From Catenulispora rubra (GTDB taxonomy: Bacteria > Actinomycetota > Actinomycetes > Streptomycetales > Catenulisporaceae): 32,069 bases of DNA. Shown here piece by piece: positions 24,033 through 31,456 of this stretch. Below the pieces are notes generated by a model. That model was not told the origin of the DNA. It worked only from the letters and a program-made list of their open reading frames with translations, and made no database searches. The first letter of the stretch is position 1; the number at the start of each line of letters is the position of its first letter. Both the position numbers and the translations under genes were made by a program. The stretch lies in contig NZ_JAACYW010000120.1 of assembly GCF_015356825.1 (NCBI RefSeq), forward strand, positions 1-32,069, read 5' to 3'.

Positions 24033-24980
24033 ATGAGCGACCTCGGTCGTGTCGTCGTCTTGGCCGGCGGCCTCAGCCACGAACGCGACGTCTCGATCCG
24101 CTCCGGGCGCCGTGTGGCGGACGCGCTGCGCAGTGCGGGCGTCGAGGTACAGGTGCGCGACATCGATGCCGCGCTCGTACCGGCGCTGCTCGCCGACCGC
24201 CCCGACGCCATCTTTCCGACGCTGCACGGAGCCACCGGCGAAGACGGTGCGGTGCAGGGCATCCTGTCGCTGCTCGGCCTGCCGTACGTCGGCTCGTCGC
24301 CGGCCGCCTGCCGCCGCGCCTTCGACAAGCCCTCGGCCAAGGACGTCATCCGCACCGCCGGACTCGCCACCCCCGACTGGGTCGCCATCCCCAAGACGAC
24401 GTTCCGCGACCTCGGCACCCAGGCCGTGCTCGACGCGGTGACCTCAGCCCTCCCGCTCCCGCTGTTCGTGAAGCCGGCCCGCGGCGGATCCTCGCTCGGC
24501 GCCGCCGCCGTCCACACCCGCGAGGATCTGCCGGCCGCGATGGTGGCGTGCTTCGCCTACGACGAGACCGCGCTCATCGAGCGGCACATCACCGGCCGCG
24601 AGATCGCGGTGTCCGTCGTCGACACCGGCACGGGTCCGAAGGCCCTGCCCGCGGTCGAGATCGTGGCCGACTCCGGCGTCTACGACTACGCCGCCCGCTA
24701 CACCGCGGGCATCACGGAGTTCTTCGCGCCGGCCCGCCTCACAGCTGACGAGGCGAACATCGTCGAGCAGCTGGCCGTTCAGGCGCACACCACGCTCGGC
24801 CTGTCCTGCGTGTCGCGCACCGACCTGATCCTCGACGCGGACGGGACCCCCTGGTTCCTGGAAGTGAATGTGGCCCCGGGCCTCACCGAGACCAGCCTGC
24901 TGCCGCTCGCCGCCGGTGCGGCGGACCTCGACCTCGGCGTGCTCTACCGCGATCTGGTCCAGGCGGTCATCGCCGAGTAG
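24033..24980 (+). CDS. ddl: D-alanine--D-alanine ligase
   Basis: 315 residues from ATG 24033, with GAGAAGGG at 24014-24021 as ribosome binding site; in-frame GTGs at 24012 and 24024 are alternatives. It joins two D-Ala for peptidoglycan precursors in the cytoplasm. The ATP-grasp features are present: GGLSHERDVSIRSG, TLHGATGEDGAVQG, GLPYVGSS, FVKPARGGSSLGA and FLEVNVAPGLTETSLLP. The omega-loop reads YDYAARYTAG, keeping the Tyr typical of D-Ala-D-Ala rather than D-Ala-D-Lac ligases. The usual GRxD segment is SRTD. Actinomycetes often carry another ddl elsewhere, so this may be a second copy; that cannot be seen here. Parallel parS pairs flank it on both sides. Confidence 0.93.
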   Translation: MSDLGRVVVLAGGLSHERDVSIRSGRRVADALRSAGVEVQVRDIDAALVPALLADRPDAIFPTLHGATGEDGAVQGILSLLGLPYVGSSPAACRRAFDKPSAKDVIRTAGLATPDWVAIPKTTFRDLGTQAVLDAVTSALPLPLFVKPARGGSSLGAAAVHTREDLPAAMVACFAYDETALIERHITGREIAVSVVDTGTGPKALPAVEIVADSGVYDYAARYTAGITEFFAPARLTADEANIVEQLAVQAHTTLGLSCVSRTDLILDADGTPWFLEVNVAPGLTETSLLPLAAGAADLDLGVLYRDLVQAVIAE

Positions 24981-24983
24981 CCC

Positions 24984-25027
24984 GATGTTTCACGGGAAAC
25001 GTCGATAGTGGTTTCCCGTGAAACATC
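24984..25027. promoter_or_regulatory. Inverted pair of parS-like sites after ddl
   Basis: GATGTTTCACGGGAAAC (24984-25000) and GTTTCCCGTGAAACATC (25011-25027) are perfect 17-bp inverse copies with a 10-nt spacer. The pair begins 3 bp after the ddl stop, repeating the arrangement seen after the aminotransferase gene. Confidence 0.82.
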
Positions 25028-25053
25028 GCTCGTTTCACGGCCACGCGGCCGAT

Positions 25054-25067
25054 GTTTCACGGGAAAC
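25054..25067 (+). promoter_or_regulatory. parS-like site
   Basis: Exact GTTTCACGGGAAAC in the ddl-parB convergent gap. A half-site GTTTCACGG is at 25032-25040. Confidence 0.8.
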
Positions 25068-25164
25068 ACCGCTGCGGCAGGAGCCAGGGGGATGGCGGCG
25101 AGCGAGCGGTGGGCAGCACAGTCTTCCGGCGCGGTGCGGAAGTGGAACGCCTCCCCGCGACAGT

Positions 25165-25178
25165 GTTTCCCGTGAAAC
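25165..25178 (-). promoter_or_regulatory. parS-like site
   Basis: Exact GTTTCCCGTGAAAC (the minus-strand form), just beyond the parB terminator. Confidence 0.8.
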
Positions 25179-25184
25179 ATGCCA

Positions 25185-25212
25185 GAGGCCCGGCGGTCAC
25201 CCGCCGGGCCTC
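25185..25212 (-). terminator. Terminator of the parAB operon
   Basis: GAGGCCCGGCGG (25185-25196) and CCGCCGGGCCTC (25201-25212) form a perfect 12-bp stem with a 4-nt loop, 40 bp beyond the parB stop. A half parS (CCCGTGAAACAT, 25241-25252) lies between the stop and the hairpin. It could serve both convergent genes. Confidence 0.78.
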
Positions 25213-25252
25213 GTCACCTCGCTCCTCAATCAAACACAGCCCCGTGAAACAT

Positions 25253-26449
25253 CTACTCCCCGAGGATCGCCTTCGCGATCCGCTTCAGATCCTCTATCCC
25301 GGCGTACTCGATGGTGATCCGGCCGCGCTTCTGCATGATGTCGACCTTCACCCGGGTTTCGAGCCGGTCGGACAGCCGCTGGCCGAAGTCCTCCAGGATC
25401 GGCATCCGGCTCCCCGAGCGGATCCGCTTGCCCTTGGGCTTCTCGCTGAAGTCGAGGTAGTCCTCGGGCGTCTCGGTCAGCGCGGTGTCCAGCGCCGCGG
25501 CGTCCCAGCGGCCCATGCCGGCCAGCTCCTCGACCGCGCGGACCGACAGGTTCTCGCGGACGATGCGCTTGGCGATCTCCTCCTGCTGCTCCACCGACTT
25601 CAGGCCGAGCAGTGCGCGGGCGTGCCCGGCGGTGATGACGCCGGCCGCGACCCGGCGCTGGATGCCCGGGGTCAGAGTGAGCAGCCGCAGCGTGTTGGTC
25701 ACGTGCGGGCGGGACTTGCCGATCTTCTCGGCCAGGACTTCGTGGGTGCAGTCGAAGTCCTTCAGGAGCTGGTCGTACGCCGCGGCCTCTTCGAGCGGGT
25801 TCAGCTGGGCGCGCTGGAGGTTCTCCAGCAACGCGTCCAACAGCATCCGGTCGTCGCGGGTGTCGCGGATGATGGCGGGGATGGCCGAGAGGCCGGCTTC
25901 CTGTGAAGCCCGCCAGCGCCGCTCGCCCATGATGAGTTCGTAGCGGTGCTCGCCGTCGGGCTCGGACAGCTGCCGGACCACGATCGGCTGCAGCAGGCCG
26001 ACTTCCTTGATCGAGGCGACCAGCTCGGCCAGGGCGACTTCGTCGAACTCGGTGCGGGGCTGCACCGGGTTCGGGCGGATCTGGCCCTGGGGGATCTCGG
26101 CGAACGAGGCGCCCGGGACCGGCATCAGTCCGTCCGGGAGGCCGGCGTCGTCCAAGTCCTCGCGGCTCGACGCGGGCGCCGGGACCGACGCCGAGTACGT
26201 CCCGCTCGCGGTGTCCTCGTGCGACCGGTAGTCGGTGTCGATGGGCAGAGTGCCCAGCGCGGTGCGGTGCGGGGCGGTCGCGACCGATGTTTCACGGGAA
26301 ACGTCCGTCGCTGTTTCACGGGAAACATCGCCGGGCGCCGGAGTCGTCGCGGACTCGGATCTCGTCTTCTCAGACAGTATGGAGGGCGGGGCACCGGTGG
26401 GGATCAGAGCGCCCAGGCCCTTGCCCAGTCCTCGTCGGCTACTGCTCAC
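25253..26449 (-). CDS. parB: Chromosome partitioning protein ParB
   Basis: 398 residues. The GTG at 26449 is chosen because GGGAGAG (26462-26456) lies 6-7 nt upstream and the product starts MSSSRRGLGKGLGALIP, the typical ParA-interacting N-terminus. The CTP-binding segments include GLLQPIVVR (151-159) and GERRWRAS (175-182). The parS-binding helix-turn-helix is about 236-259 (HEVLAEKIGKSRPHVTNTLRLL). The C-terminal dimer region ends RITIEYAGIEDLKRIAKAIL. ParB loads at parS, slides as a clamp and organises the origin. The linker contains DVSRET twice (residues 41-46 and 49-54) because two parS-like sites lie inside the coding sequence. The gene follows parA after 22 bp. Confidence 0.96.
   Translation of the reverse strand: MSSSRRGLGKGLGALIPTGAPPSILSEKTRSESATTPAPGDVSRETATDVSRETSVATAPHRTALGTLPIDTDYRSHEDTASGTYSASVPAPASSREDLDDAGLPDGLMPVPGASFAEIPQGQIRPNPVQPRTEFDEVALAELVASIKEVGLLQPIVVRQLSEPDGEHRYELIMGERRWRASQEAGLSAIPAIIRDTRDDRMLLDALLENLQRAQLNPLEEAAAYDQLLKDFDCTHEVLAEKIGKSRPHVTNTLRLLTLTPGIQRRVAAGVITAGHARALLGLKSVEQQEEIAKRIVRENLSVRAVEELAGMGRWDAAALDTALTETPEDYLDFSEKPKGKRIRSGSRMPILEDFGQRLSDRLETRVKVDIMQKRGRITIEYAGIEDLKRIAKAILGE
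26289..26326. promoter_or_regulatory. Two parS-like sites inside the parB coding sequence
   Basis: Exact GTTTCACGGGAAAC at 26289-26302 and 26313-26326, 24 bp apart start to start and in the same orientation. Read on the coding strand they give Val-Ser-Arg-Glu-Thr at residues 42-46 and 50-54 of ParB. They lie in the poorly conserved linker, where coding constraint is low. Confidence 0.82.
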
Positions 26450-26471
26450 CACTGCTCTCCCATCGTGCCGT

Positions 26472-27650
26472 TCACTGCCCACCGCTGTGCAGGGACGCCC
26501 CACCGTACTCGATGTCGGCCCGGAAATCGTTCATGCCGTCCATCGGGCCGCGGGACGCGCCGCGCTCGGCCATCTCCCGTGCGGCGTCGCGATAGGCGAT
26601 CGCGCCGGTCGACACCGGGTCCCACGTCATCACGGTCTGCCCGTACGACGGCGCCTCGGAGACCCGGACGGAGCGCGGGATCGCCGAGGACAGCACCTCG
26701 TTCGGGAAGTGCGTCCGCACCTGCTCCGCGACTTCGGTCGACAGCCGGGTCCGCGAGTCGTACATCGTGAGCAGGATCGTGGACACGTGCAGATCCGGGT
26801 TCAGGTGCCCGCGGATCAGCTCGATGTTGTGCAGCAGCTGGCTCAGACCCTCCAGCGCGTAGTACTCGCACTGGATCGGGATCAGCACCTCGGCGCCGGC
26901 CACCATCGCGTTGACCGTCAGCAGCCCGAGCGAGGGCGGGCAGTCGATGAGGATGTAGTCCATCTTCTTCGTGTAGCCGGACAGCGCCTTCGACAGCCGG
27001 CTCTCGCGAGCCACCATCGAGACGAGCTCGATCTCGGCACCGGCCAGGTCGATGGTCGCCGGGCAGCAGTAGAGGTTGGGGATCTCAGGCACCTGCTGCA
27101 CGACCTCGTCCATCGTGTAGCGCTCGATGAGGACGTCGTAGACCGACGGCACGTCGGCGTGGTGCTCGACCGACAGCGCGGTGGAGGCGTTCCCCTGCGG
27201 GTCGAGGTCGATCACCAGGACGTCGGCCCCGGCCTGGGCGAGCGAGGCGGCCAGGTTGACCGTGGTCGTGGTCTTGCCGACGCCGCCCTTCTGGTTGGCG
27301 ACGACCAGCACCCGGGTCTTGTCCGGCCGGGGAAGTCGGGTGACACCGGACAACGCTTCTATTGCGGCGGCGGCTTGGCGGGCGATCGGGGTGTCCGAGT
27401 CGTCGGTGACGGACGGCCCCTGGGCGGGAACGGAAGAAGACGGCATGTGCGGTACCTGAAGGGGTGCAGAGGGAGTGGCTCCCGCGGGAACGTGTCCGGA
27501 CTCGTACTCGAGGTCCACCGGCGGCGTGGCCATCACGTCGGTGGTCCCGGCGGGGTAGTAGGGCTCGTCGTTCAGGCTGTCCACCACTGACTGCGCGAGC
27601 AGCGGGTCGACCCCTTGATGCTCTCGGTGTTCATTGCCGGGTGCGGCCAC
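26472..27650 (-). CDS. parA: Chromosome partitioning ATPase ParA
   Basis: 392 residues. GTG 27650 is chosen because AGGAG stands 7 nt upstream; the frame stays open to 27776 but that part lacks a ribosome binding site. The deviant Walker A motif KGGVGKTTT is at residues 121-129 and the Walker B-like IDLDPQGNAST follows at about 148. ILIDCPPSLGLLTVNAMVAG and the C-terminal YRDAAREMAERG are family-typical. About 110 N-terminal residues are a variable, Pro-rich extension, longer than in Soj-type proteins but usual in actinomycetes. ParA forms nucleoid-bound dimers and moves ParB-parS complexes. It is cotranscribed with parB (22-bp gap). Three parS-like sites lie upstream. Confidence 0.95.
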   Translation of the reverse strand: MAAPGNEHREHQGVDPLLAQSVVDSLNDEPYYPAGTTDVMATPPVDLEYESGHVPAGATPSAPLQVPHMPSSSVPAQGPSVTDDSDTPIARQAAAAIEALSGVTRLPRPDKTRVLVVANQKGGVGKTTTTVNLAASLAQAGADVLVIDLDPQGNASTALSVEHHADVPSVYDVLIERYTMDEVVQQVPEIPNLYCCPATIDLAGAEIELVSMVARESRLSKALSGYTKKMDYILIDCPPSLGLLTVNAMVAGAEVLIPIQCEYYALEGLSQLLHNIELIRGHLNPDLHVSTILLTMYDSRTRLSTEVAEQVRTHFPNEVLSSAIPRSVRVSEAPSYGQTVMTWDPVSTGAIAYRDAAREMAERGASRGPMDGMNDFRADIEYGGASLHSGGQ

Positions 27651-27791
27651 GGAAGAACTCCTGTCATGGGACGCGCGAAGGCTGTGCTCAACATGAAGCG
27701 AGACGCTACAAACCAACAGTCTGCCGTACTCGATCCCCCGAGAACGAACGAAGGGCGGAGTTTCGGAGTGAAACACCGCCCTCTTTCGATG

Positions 27792-27914
27792 GTTTCCCGT
27801 GAAACATCGCCCGGGTCGACCCTCGGGGAGCGTTCGGGACTCATTGTTTCCCGTGAAACATCAGCCGACTCCGGCAGCCGACGCTCCCGCCGCCGTCCAT
27901 GTTTCCCGTGAAAC
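27792..27914 (-). promoter_or_regulatory. Three parS-like sites between parA and rsmG
   Basis: GTTTCCCGTGAAAC at 27792-27805, 27846-27859 and 27901-27914, all in the minus-strand form and spaced 54 and 55 bp. An out-of-register relic GTTTCGGAGTGAAAC (27761-27775) precedes them. They occupy most of the 305-bp parA-rsmG gap, where parA's promoter may also lie. Their regular spacing suggests a decayed tandem array. Confidence 0.82.
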
Positions 27915-27921
27915 ATCCGGC

Positions 27922-27945
27922 CCCCGAGGCACTCAGGCTTCGGGG
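27922..27945 (-). terminator. Probable terminator after rsmG
   Basis: CCCCGAGGC (27922-27930) pairs with GCTTCGGGG (27937-27945), 9 bp with one G-T, loop 6 nt. It lies 10 bp beyond the rsmG stop. Confidence 0.6.
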
Positions 27946-27955
27946 CGCCGCAGGT

Positions 27956-28696
27956 TCAGCGTCCCTGCCTCCGGTTCCGCGGCCGCTGCTTCTTCGGCCC
28001 GCGAACCTGGATCTCCTGCTCGATCCCGACTCGGATCACCGTCGTCGGCGGCTCCACGATGCCGGCTCCGACCGTCTCCACGCTCCAGCGTGTGGCGCCG
28101 AGCTTCGCGAGCAGCTCCGAGCTCTCGGCGAGTTCGCCCTCGGCCGAGCCGCCCTTGAGCGCGACCATCTCGCCGTCGGCCCGCAGCAGCGGCAGCGACC
28201 AACCGGCCAGCCGGTCCAGCGGTGCCACCGCGCGAGAGGTCACCACGTCGAACCGTTCCTTGCCGGCGAACTCCTCGGCGCGGCCGCGGAGCACCCGCAC
28301 GTTCTCCAGGCCGAGGAGGTCGATCACCTCGTCCAGGAACAGCGTGCGGCGCAGCAGCGGCTCCAGGAGAGTGACCGACAGATCCGGGCGGGCCAGGGCC
28401 AGCACGATGCCCGGAAGGCCGGCGCCGGAGCCGACATCACAGATCTGGATGTCGGCGGGCAACAGCTCGCCGACCACCGCGCAGTTGAGGATGTGCCGCT
28501 CCCACAGGCGCGGCACCTCCCGAGGGCCGAGGAGCCCTCGGGTCACGCCGGGACCGGCGAGGATCTCCGCGTACCGGGTGGCGTCGGCCGCCCGGGCGCC
28601 GAAGACCGAGAGCACCGCCTCCGGGGCGGGGCCCAAGACCAGATCGGTCGGCTCGCCGCCGCCGGAAGCGGCGGGGTCGGGCGAAGAAGGTCGCAT
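27956..28696 (-). CDS. rsmG: 16S rRNA (guanine527-N7)-methyltransferase
   Basis: 246 residues from ATG 28696. RsmG methylates G527 in the 530 loop of 16S rRNA. The SAM motif DVGSGAGLPG is at residues 87-96. WERHILNCAVV upstream and the VTSRAVAPLDRLAGW motif downstream are family-specific. The C-terminus ends in a basic tail (RGPKKQRPRNRRQGR). Loss of this enzyme gives low-level streptomycin resistance in other bacteria. The gene lies 26 bp after jag in the conserved minus-strand block. Confidence 0.95.
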   Translation of the reverse strand: MRPSSPDPAASGGGEPTDLVLGPAPEAVLSVFGARAADATRYAEILAGPGVTRGLLGPREVPRLWERHILNCAVVGELLPADIQICDVGSGAGLPGIVLALARPDLSVTLLEPLLRRTLFLDEVIDLLGLENVRVLRGRAEEFAGKERFDVVTSRAVAPLDRLAGWSLPLLRADGEMVALKGGSAEGELAESSELLAKLGATRWSVETVGAGIVEPPTTVIRVGIEQEIQVRGPKKQRPRNRRQGR

Positions 28697-28722
28697 GTCT
28701 CCACTATGTCCCAGCTCGGTTC

Positions 28723-29316
28723 TCAGACCGACTGCGACATCGAGGGCAGGACGACCACACAGCGGTTGGGCTCCTCGCCCTCCGACTCGCTGCGCAGGCC
28801 GGCCGCGGCGACCGCGTCGTGCACGACCTTGCGCTCGAACGGCGACATCGCGGACAGCTTCACCGGCTCGCCGGTCTCGGCGACCTTGCGCGCCGCCTCG
28901 GTGCCGATCCGGGTGAGCTCGGAGCGGCGGGTGGCGCGGTGGCCGTCGATGTCCAGCATCAGCCGGGACCGCTCGCCGGTCTCGCGCAGCACCGCCAGGC
29001 GCGTCAGCTCCTGCAGCGCGTCGAGCACCTCGCCCTCGGAGCCCACCAGGTGGGAGAGCTTGCCGCCGACGATGGAGACCGAGGCGCGGTCGCCCTCGAC
29101 GTCCATGTCGATGTCGCCGTCCAGGTCGGCGATGTCGAGCAGGCCTTCCAGGTAGTCCGCGGCGATGTCGCCCTCGCGCTCCAGGCGGGCGATGCGCTCG
29201 GCCGACGTCTCCGGGGCCCGCTCGGCGGCCTTGTCGGCCTGCTCGCCGCCGGCGTCCGGCTCGGCGTCGACCAGTTCGGACGCCTCGGCCTCGGTCACCG
29301 CGGTGGTGTCGCTCAT
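28723..29316 (-). CDS. jag: Jag/KhpB-like RNA-binding protein (KH and R3H domains)
   Basis: 197 residues from ATG 29316. An acidic N-terminal part (residues 1 to about 50) is followed by a KH-like domain (DMDVEGDRASVSIVGGKLSHLVGSEGEVLDALQEL). The C-terminal R3H domain carries LSAMSPFERKVVHDAVA, where the family has Arg-x3-His. The classical Jag_N domain seems absent or reduced. KhpB/Jag binds RNA and affects cell division and elongation in Gram-positive bacteria. It stands 12 bp after yidC in the conserved block. Confidence 0.9.
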   Translation of the reverse strand: MSDTTAVTEAEASELVDAEPDAGGEQADKAAERAPETSAERIARLEREGDIAADYLEGLLDIADLDGDIDMDVEGDRASVSIVGGKLSHLVGSEGEVLDALQELTRLAVLRETGERSRLMLDIDGHRATRRSELTRIGTEAARKVAETGEPVKLSAMSPFERKVVHDAVAAAGLRSESEGEEPNRCVVVLPSMSQSV

Positions 29317-29328
29317 GCCGTCGCTCCT

Positions 29329-30315
29329 CTACTTCTTGCGCTTGCTACGAGTGGTACGGACCGGCTGCTGGCGCTGCCTGGAGACCGCCACCTTGTCCTG
29401 GGCACCCGAGCCGTTCGCGCCGGCCAGCGCCTTCGCGGCCTCCGGGTCCTTCGCGACCAGTTCCTGGTGCTTGCGCTCCTCCTTGGCCTTGCGGCGGGCG
29501 AGCATGTCCTTCTCCGCCTGGCTGCCGGGCATCGGGGAGTTGCGCAGAGTGTAGAACTGCTGGCCGATCGTCCACACGTTCGTGGTCATCAGATAGAGCA
29601 CGACGCCGATCTGGACGTTCAGGCTGAAGAACAGCATGCCGAACGGCATGACGTAGAGCATGATCTTCTGGCTCTGCATCATCGGGTTCGGGACGGAGTT
29701 GTCCAGGTTGGTGTTCTTGGCCATCATCATGCGCTGCGTCAGGAACTGCGACGTGGCGTAGATGATCGCCATGATGACCGCGACGATCTGCAGGTTGGTC
29801 ACCGAGTGGAGCCCGATGTTCTGCATCTGGGACGGCGTGTGGTGCAGGAAACTCAAGGACAGCGGGGCGCCGAAGAAGTTGGCGTGCTGGGCGCTGACCG
29901 AGTCGGTCTTGGACAGCGCGCCGACCGCGTTGCCCGCCGAGACGTGGCTGAGCACCCGGTACAGGCCCATGAAGAACGGCGTCTGCAGCAGGATCGGCAT
30001 GCACGAGGCGAACGGGGAGGTCCCGTTGTCCTTGTACAGCTTCATCATCTCCTGCTGAAGCTTCTGCTTGTCGAGCTTGTACTTCTTCTGCAGGGCCTGG
30101 ATCTGTGGCTGGAGTCGCTGCATGTTCTGCATCGACTTGATCTGCTTGCGGAACAGCGGGATCATCGCCGCGCGGATGGTGATCGTCAAGAAGATGATCG
30201 ACAGCACCCAGGACGCCGAGGAACCACTGCCGAAAATCGCCCCGAACGCCCGGTGCCACAGCATCATCACGAAGCTGGTGGCCCAGATGATCGGGGAGAG
30301 GATTGTGTCGATCAC
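29329..30315 (-). CDS. yidC: Membrane protein insertase YidC
   Basis: 328 residues from GTG 30315. It inserts proteins into the cytoplasmic membrane with or without SecYEG. About five membrane segments are visible, as in Gram-positive-type YidC without the large outer domain. The conserved groove arginine is in TITIRAAMIPLFRKQIKSM. The cytoplasmic hairpin (QMQRLQPQIQALQKKY-like, with DKQKLQQEMMKLY) and GTSPFASCMPILLQTPFFMGLYRVL follow. The C-terminal tail is basic (TTRSKRKK), suited to ribosome contact. Its start overlaps the yidD stop (GTGA, 30312-30315). Confidence 0.95.
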   Translation of the reverse strand: MIDTILSPIIWATSFVMMLWHRAFGAIFGSGSSASWVLSIIFLTITIRAAMIPLFRKQIKSMQNMQRLQPQIQALQKKYKLDKQKLQQEMMKLYKDNGTSPFASCMPILLQTPFFMGLYRVLSHVSAGNAVGALSKTDSVSAQHANFFGAPLSLSFLHHTPSQMQNIGLHSVTNLQIVAVIMAIIYATSQFLTQRMMMAKNTNLDNSVPNPMMQSQKIMLYVMPFGMLFFSLNVQIGVVLYLMTTNVWTIGQQFYTLRNSPMPGSQAEKDMLARRKAKEERKHQELVAKDPEAAKALAGANGSGAQDKVAVSRQRQQPVRTTRSKRKK

Positions 30316-30746
30316 GATCGCGCTCCTCGGCTGGACATCAGGTCGGGCCGGACCGCGTCGTGGGTCGGCCTGGCGGGCAAACCGACCATCTCGGTCCGGT
30401 CGGAAGTCTGTGTTGTCTCACCAGGGGAACTCGTCTCGTCCGTCGAGAGGTTCCGCGCCTGGTCGTCTTTCTCGCCCTCGGAGTGCTCGGGCTCAGTGTG
30501 TTCGGGCTCGGTGTGCTCGGGCTCGCGGGGCTTGACTGGATCGTATCCGCCCGAGCTCCACGGATTGCAGCGCAGCACCCGCCACACGGTCATGCCGCCG
30601 CCCTTGATCGCCCCGTGCGTCCGGACGGCCTCGTAGCCGTAGTGGGAGCAGGAAGGCTCGAACTTGCACACCGGGCCGCGCCAGTTCACGACCGGGCTCA
30701 AGACTATCTGGTAGAGCCGGATCAGCCCCATCAACACGTACTTCAT
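30312..30746 (-). CDS. yidD: Membrane protein insertion efficiency factor YidD, with repeat-containing tail
   Basis: 144 residues from ATG 30746. Residues 1 to about 70 are the YidD domain (LIRLYQIVLSPVVNWRGPVCKFEPSCSHYGYEAVRTHG, then WRVLRCNPWSSGGYDPV) with its conserved cysteines. The family is usually 70-110 residues; here a hydrophilic tail of about 70 residues is added. The tail begins with EPEHTEPEHTEPEHSE, encoded by 15-bp repeats at 30483-30527. Start and stop overlap rnpA and yidC by 4 bp each, so rnpA-yidD-yidC are coupled. Confidence 0.93.
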   Translation of the reverse strand: MKYVLMGLIRLYQIVLSPVVNWRGPVCKFEPSCSHYGYEAVRTHGAIKGGGMTVWRVLRCNPWSSGGYDPVKPREPEHTEPEHTEPEHSEGEKDDQARNLSTDETSSPGETTQTSDRTEMVGLPARPTHDAVRPDLMSSRGARS

Positions 30747-31093
30747 CGCAACAGCTTCCGCAGGGCCGAGTCGAGGTCGGCGCCAAGAGTGGCCCAGTCC
30801 GCGTCGGCCGCCGGCGGCAACGCCCGGACCACCAGCCGCGATCCCGGGGGCAGCAGGTCCAACCGGGCCCGGACCAGGTGCCGCAGCCGCCGCTTGACGG
30901 CGGTGCGCACCACGGCCGGCCCGACGGCCTTGCTCACGACGAAGCCCGCCAGCACGGCGGAGTCAGCCGAGGGCGGCGGGTCGGTGGGGACCGTCAGGTG
31001 CGCGACGAGCGTGGTTCGGCCGGCCCGTCGGCCGCCGCGCACGGCCGCGCCGAAGTCCGCCGACCTCCGCATGCGGTGCGCGGAGGAGAGCAC
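30743..31093 (-). CDS. rnpA: Ribonuclease P protein component
   Basis: 116 residues from GTG 31093 (MLSSAHRMRRSADFGAAVRGG). It helps the RNase P RNA mature tRNA 5' ends. The open frame extends to 31183, but the family begins with this R-M-R-R-S-x-x-F segment. The RNR-like motif VVRTAVKRRLRHLVRARL is complete. The stop overlaps the yidD start (ATGA, 30743-30746). It follows rpmH by 28 bp. Confidence 0.93.
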   Translation of the reverse strand: MLSSAHRMRRSADFGAAVRGGRRAGRTTLVAHLTVPTDPPPSADSAVLAGFVVSKAVGPAVVRTAVKRRLRHLVRARLDLLPPGSRLVVRALPPAADADWATLGADLDSALRKLLR

Positions 31094-31121
31094 GGCGGTC
31101 GGAGAGGAAGCGAACCGCGGC

Positions 31122-31259
31122 TCAGGCCGACAGCTCGCTGCGGCCCTTGGCACGGCGGTTGGCCAGGATCGCGCGGCCGGCACGGGTCCGCATGCGCAGA
31201 CGGAAGCCGTGGGTCTTGGCGCGACGGCGGTTGTTGGGCTGGAAGGTGCGCTTGCTCAC
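31122..31259 (-). CDS. rpmH: 50S ribosomal protein L34
   Basis: 45 residues, not listed among the longer open frames. It starts at GTG 31259 with GGAG 7 nt upstream. The product MSKRTFQPNNRRRAKTHG... then FRLRMRTRAGRAILANRR is the full L34 sequence. It begins the minus-strand block rpmH-rnpA-yidD-yidC-jag-rsmG, divergent from dnaA. Confidence 0.97.
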   Translation of the reverse strand: MSKRTFQPNNRRRAKTHGFRLRMRTRAGRAILANRRAKGRSELSA

Positions 31260-31385
31260 TTGGGGGCTCCGCTTGTTAGTTGGCGCCCTTCAGGGCGGCG
31301 TCACTGCTCAGGTCTGTTCCGAAGTGCGCCAACAGGCTTACGCGCGCAGACGCGCGGCATCGGCAATCGACTTCTCGACCTGCTT

Positions 31386-31415
31386 ACGGTACGTGCCGCC
31401 ACCCGGAAGGGTCAA
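31386..31415 (-). promoter_or_regulatory. Possible rpmH promoter
   Basis: On the minus strand TTGACC (31415-31410) and TACCGT (31391-31386) are separated by 18 nt. They lie about 130 bp upstream of rpmH. This is a consensus-type match only. Confidence 0.42.
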
Positions 31416-31456
31416 ACCCGAGGTGGACCCGGCCGTCACCGGCCGCTCGGACACTA

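Noticed and set aside
25018..25317. Small open frames containing MFHGK or VSRET near the parS sites
   Set aside because: These peptides are simply translations of the parS-like repeat in different frames.
27615..27911. Plus-strand open frame between parA and rsmG
   Set aside because: It overlaps the parA start on the opposite strand and is partly parS repeat translation, with no ribosome binding site.
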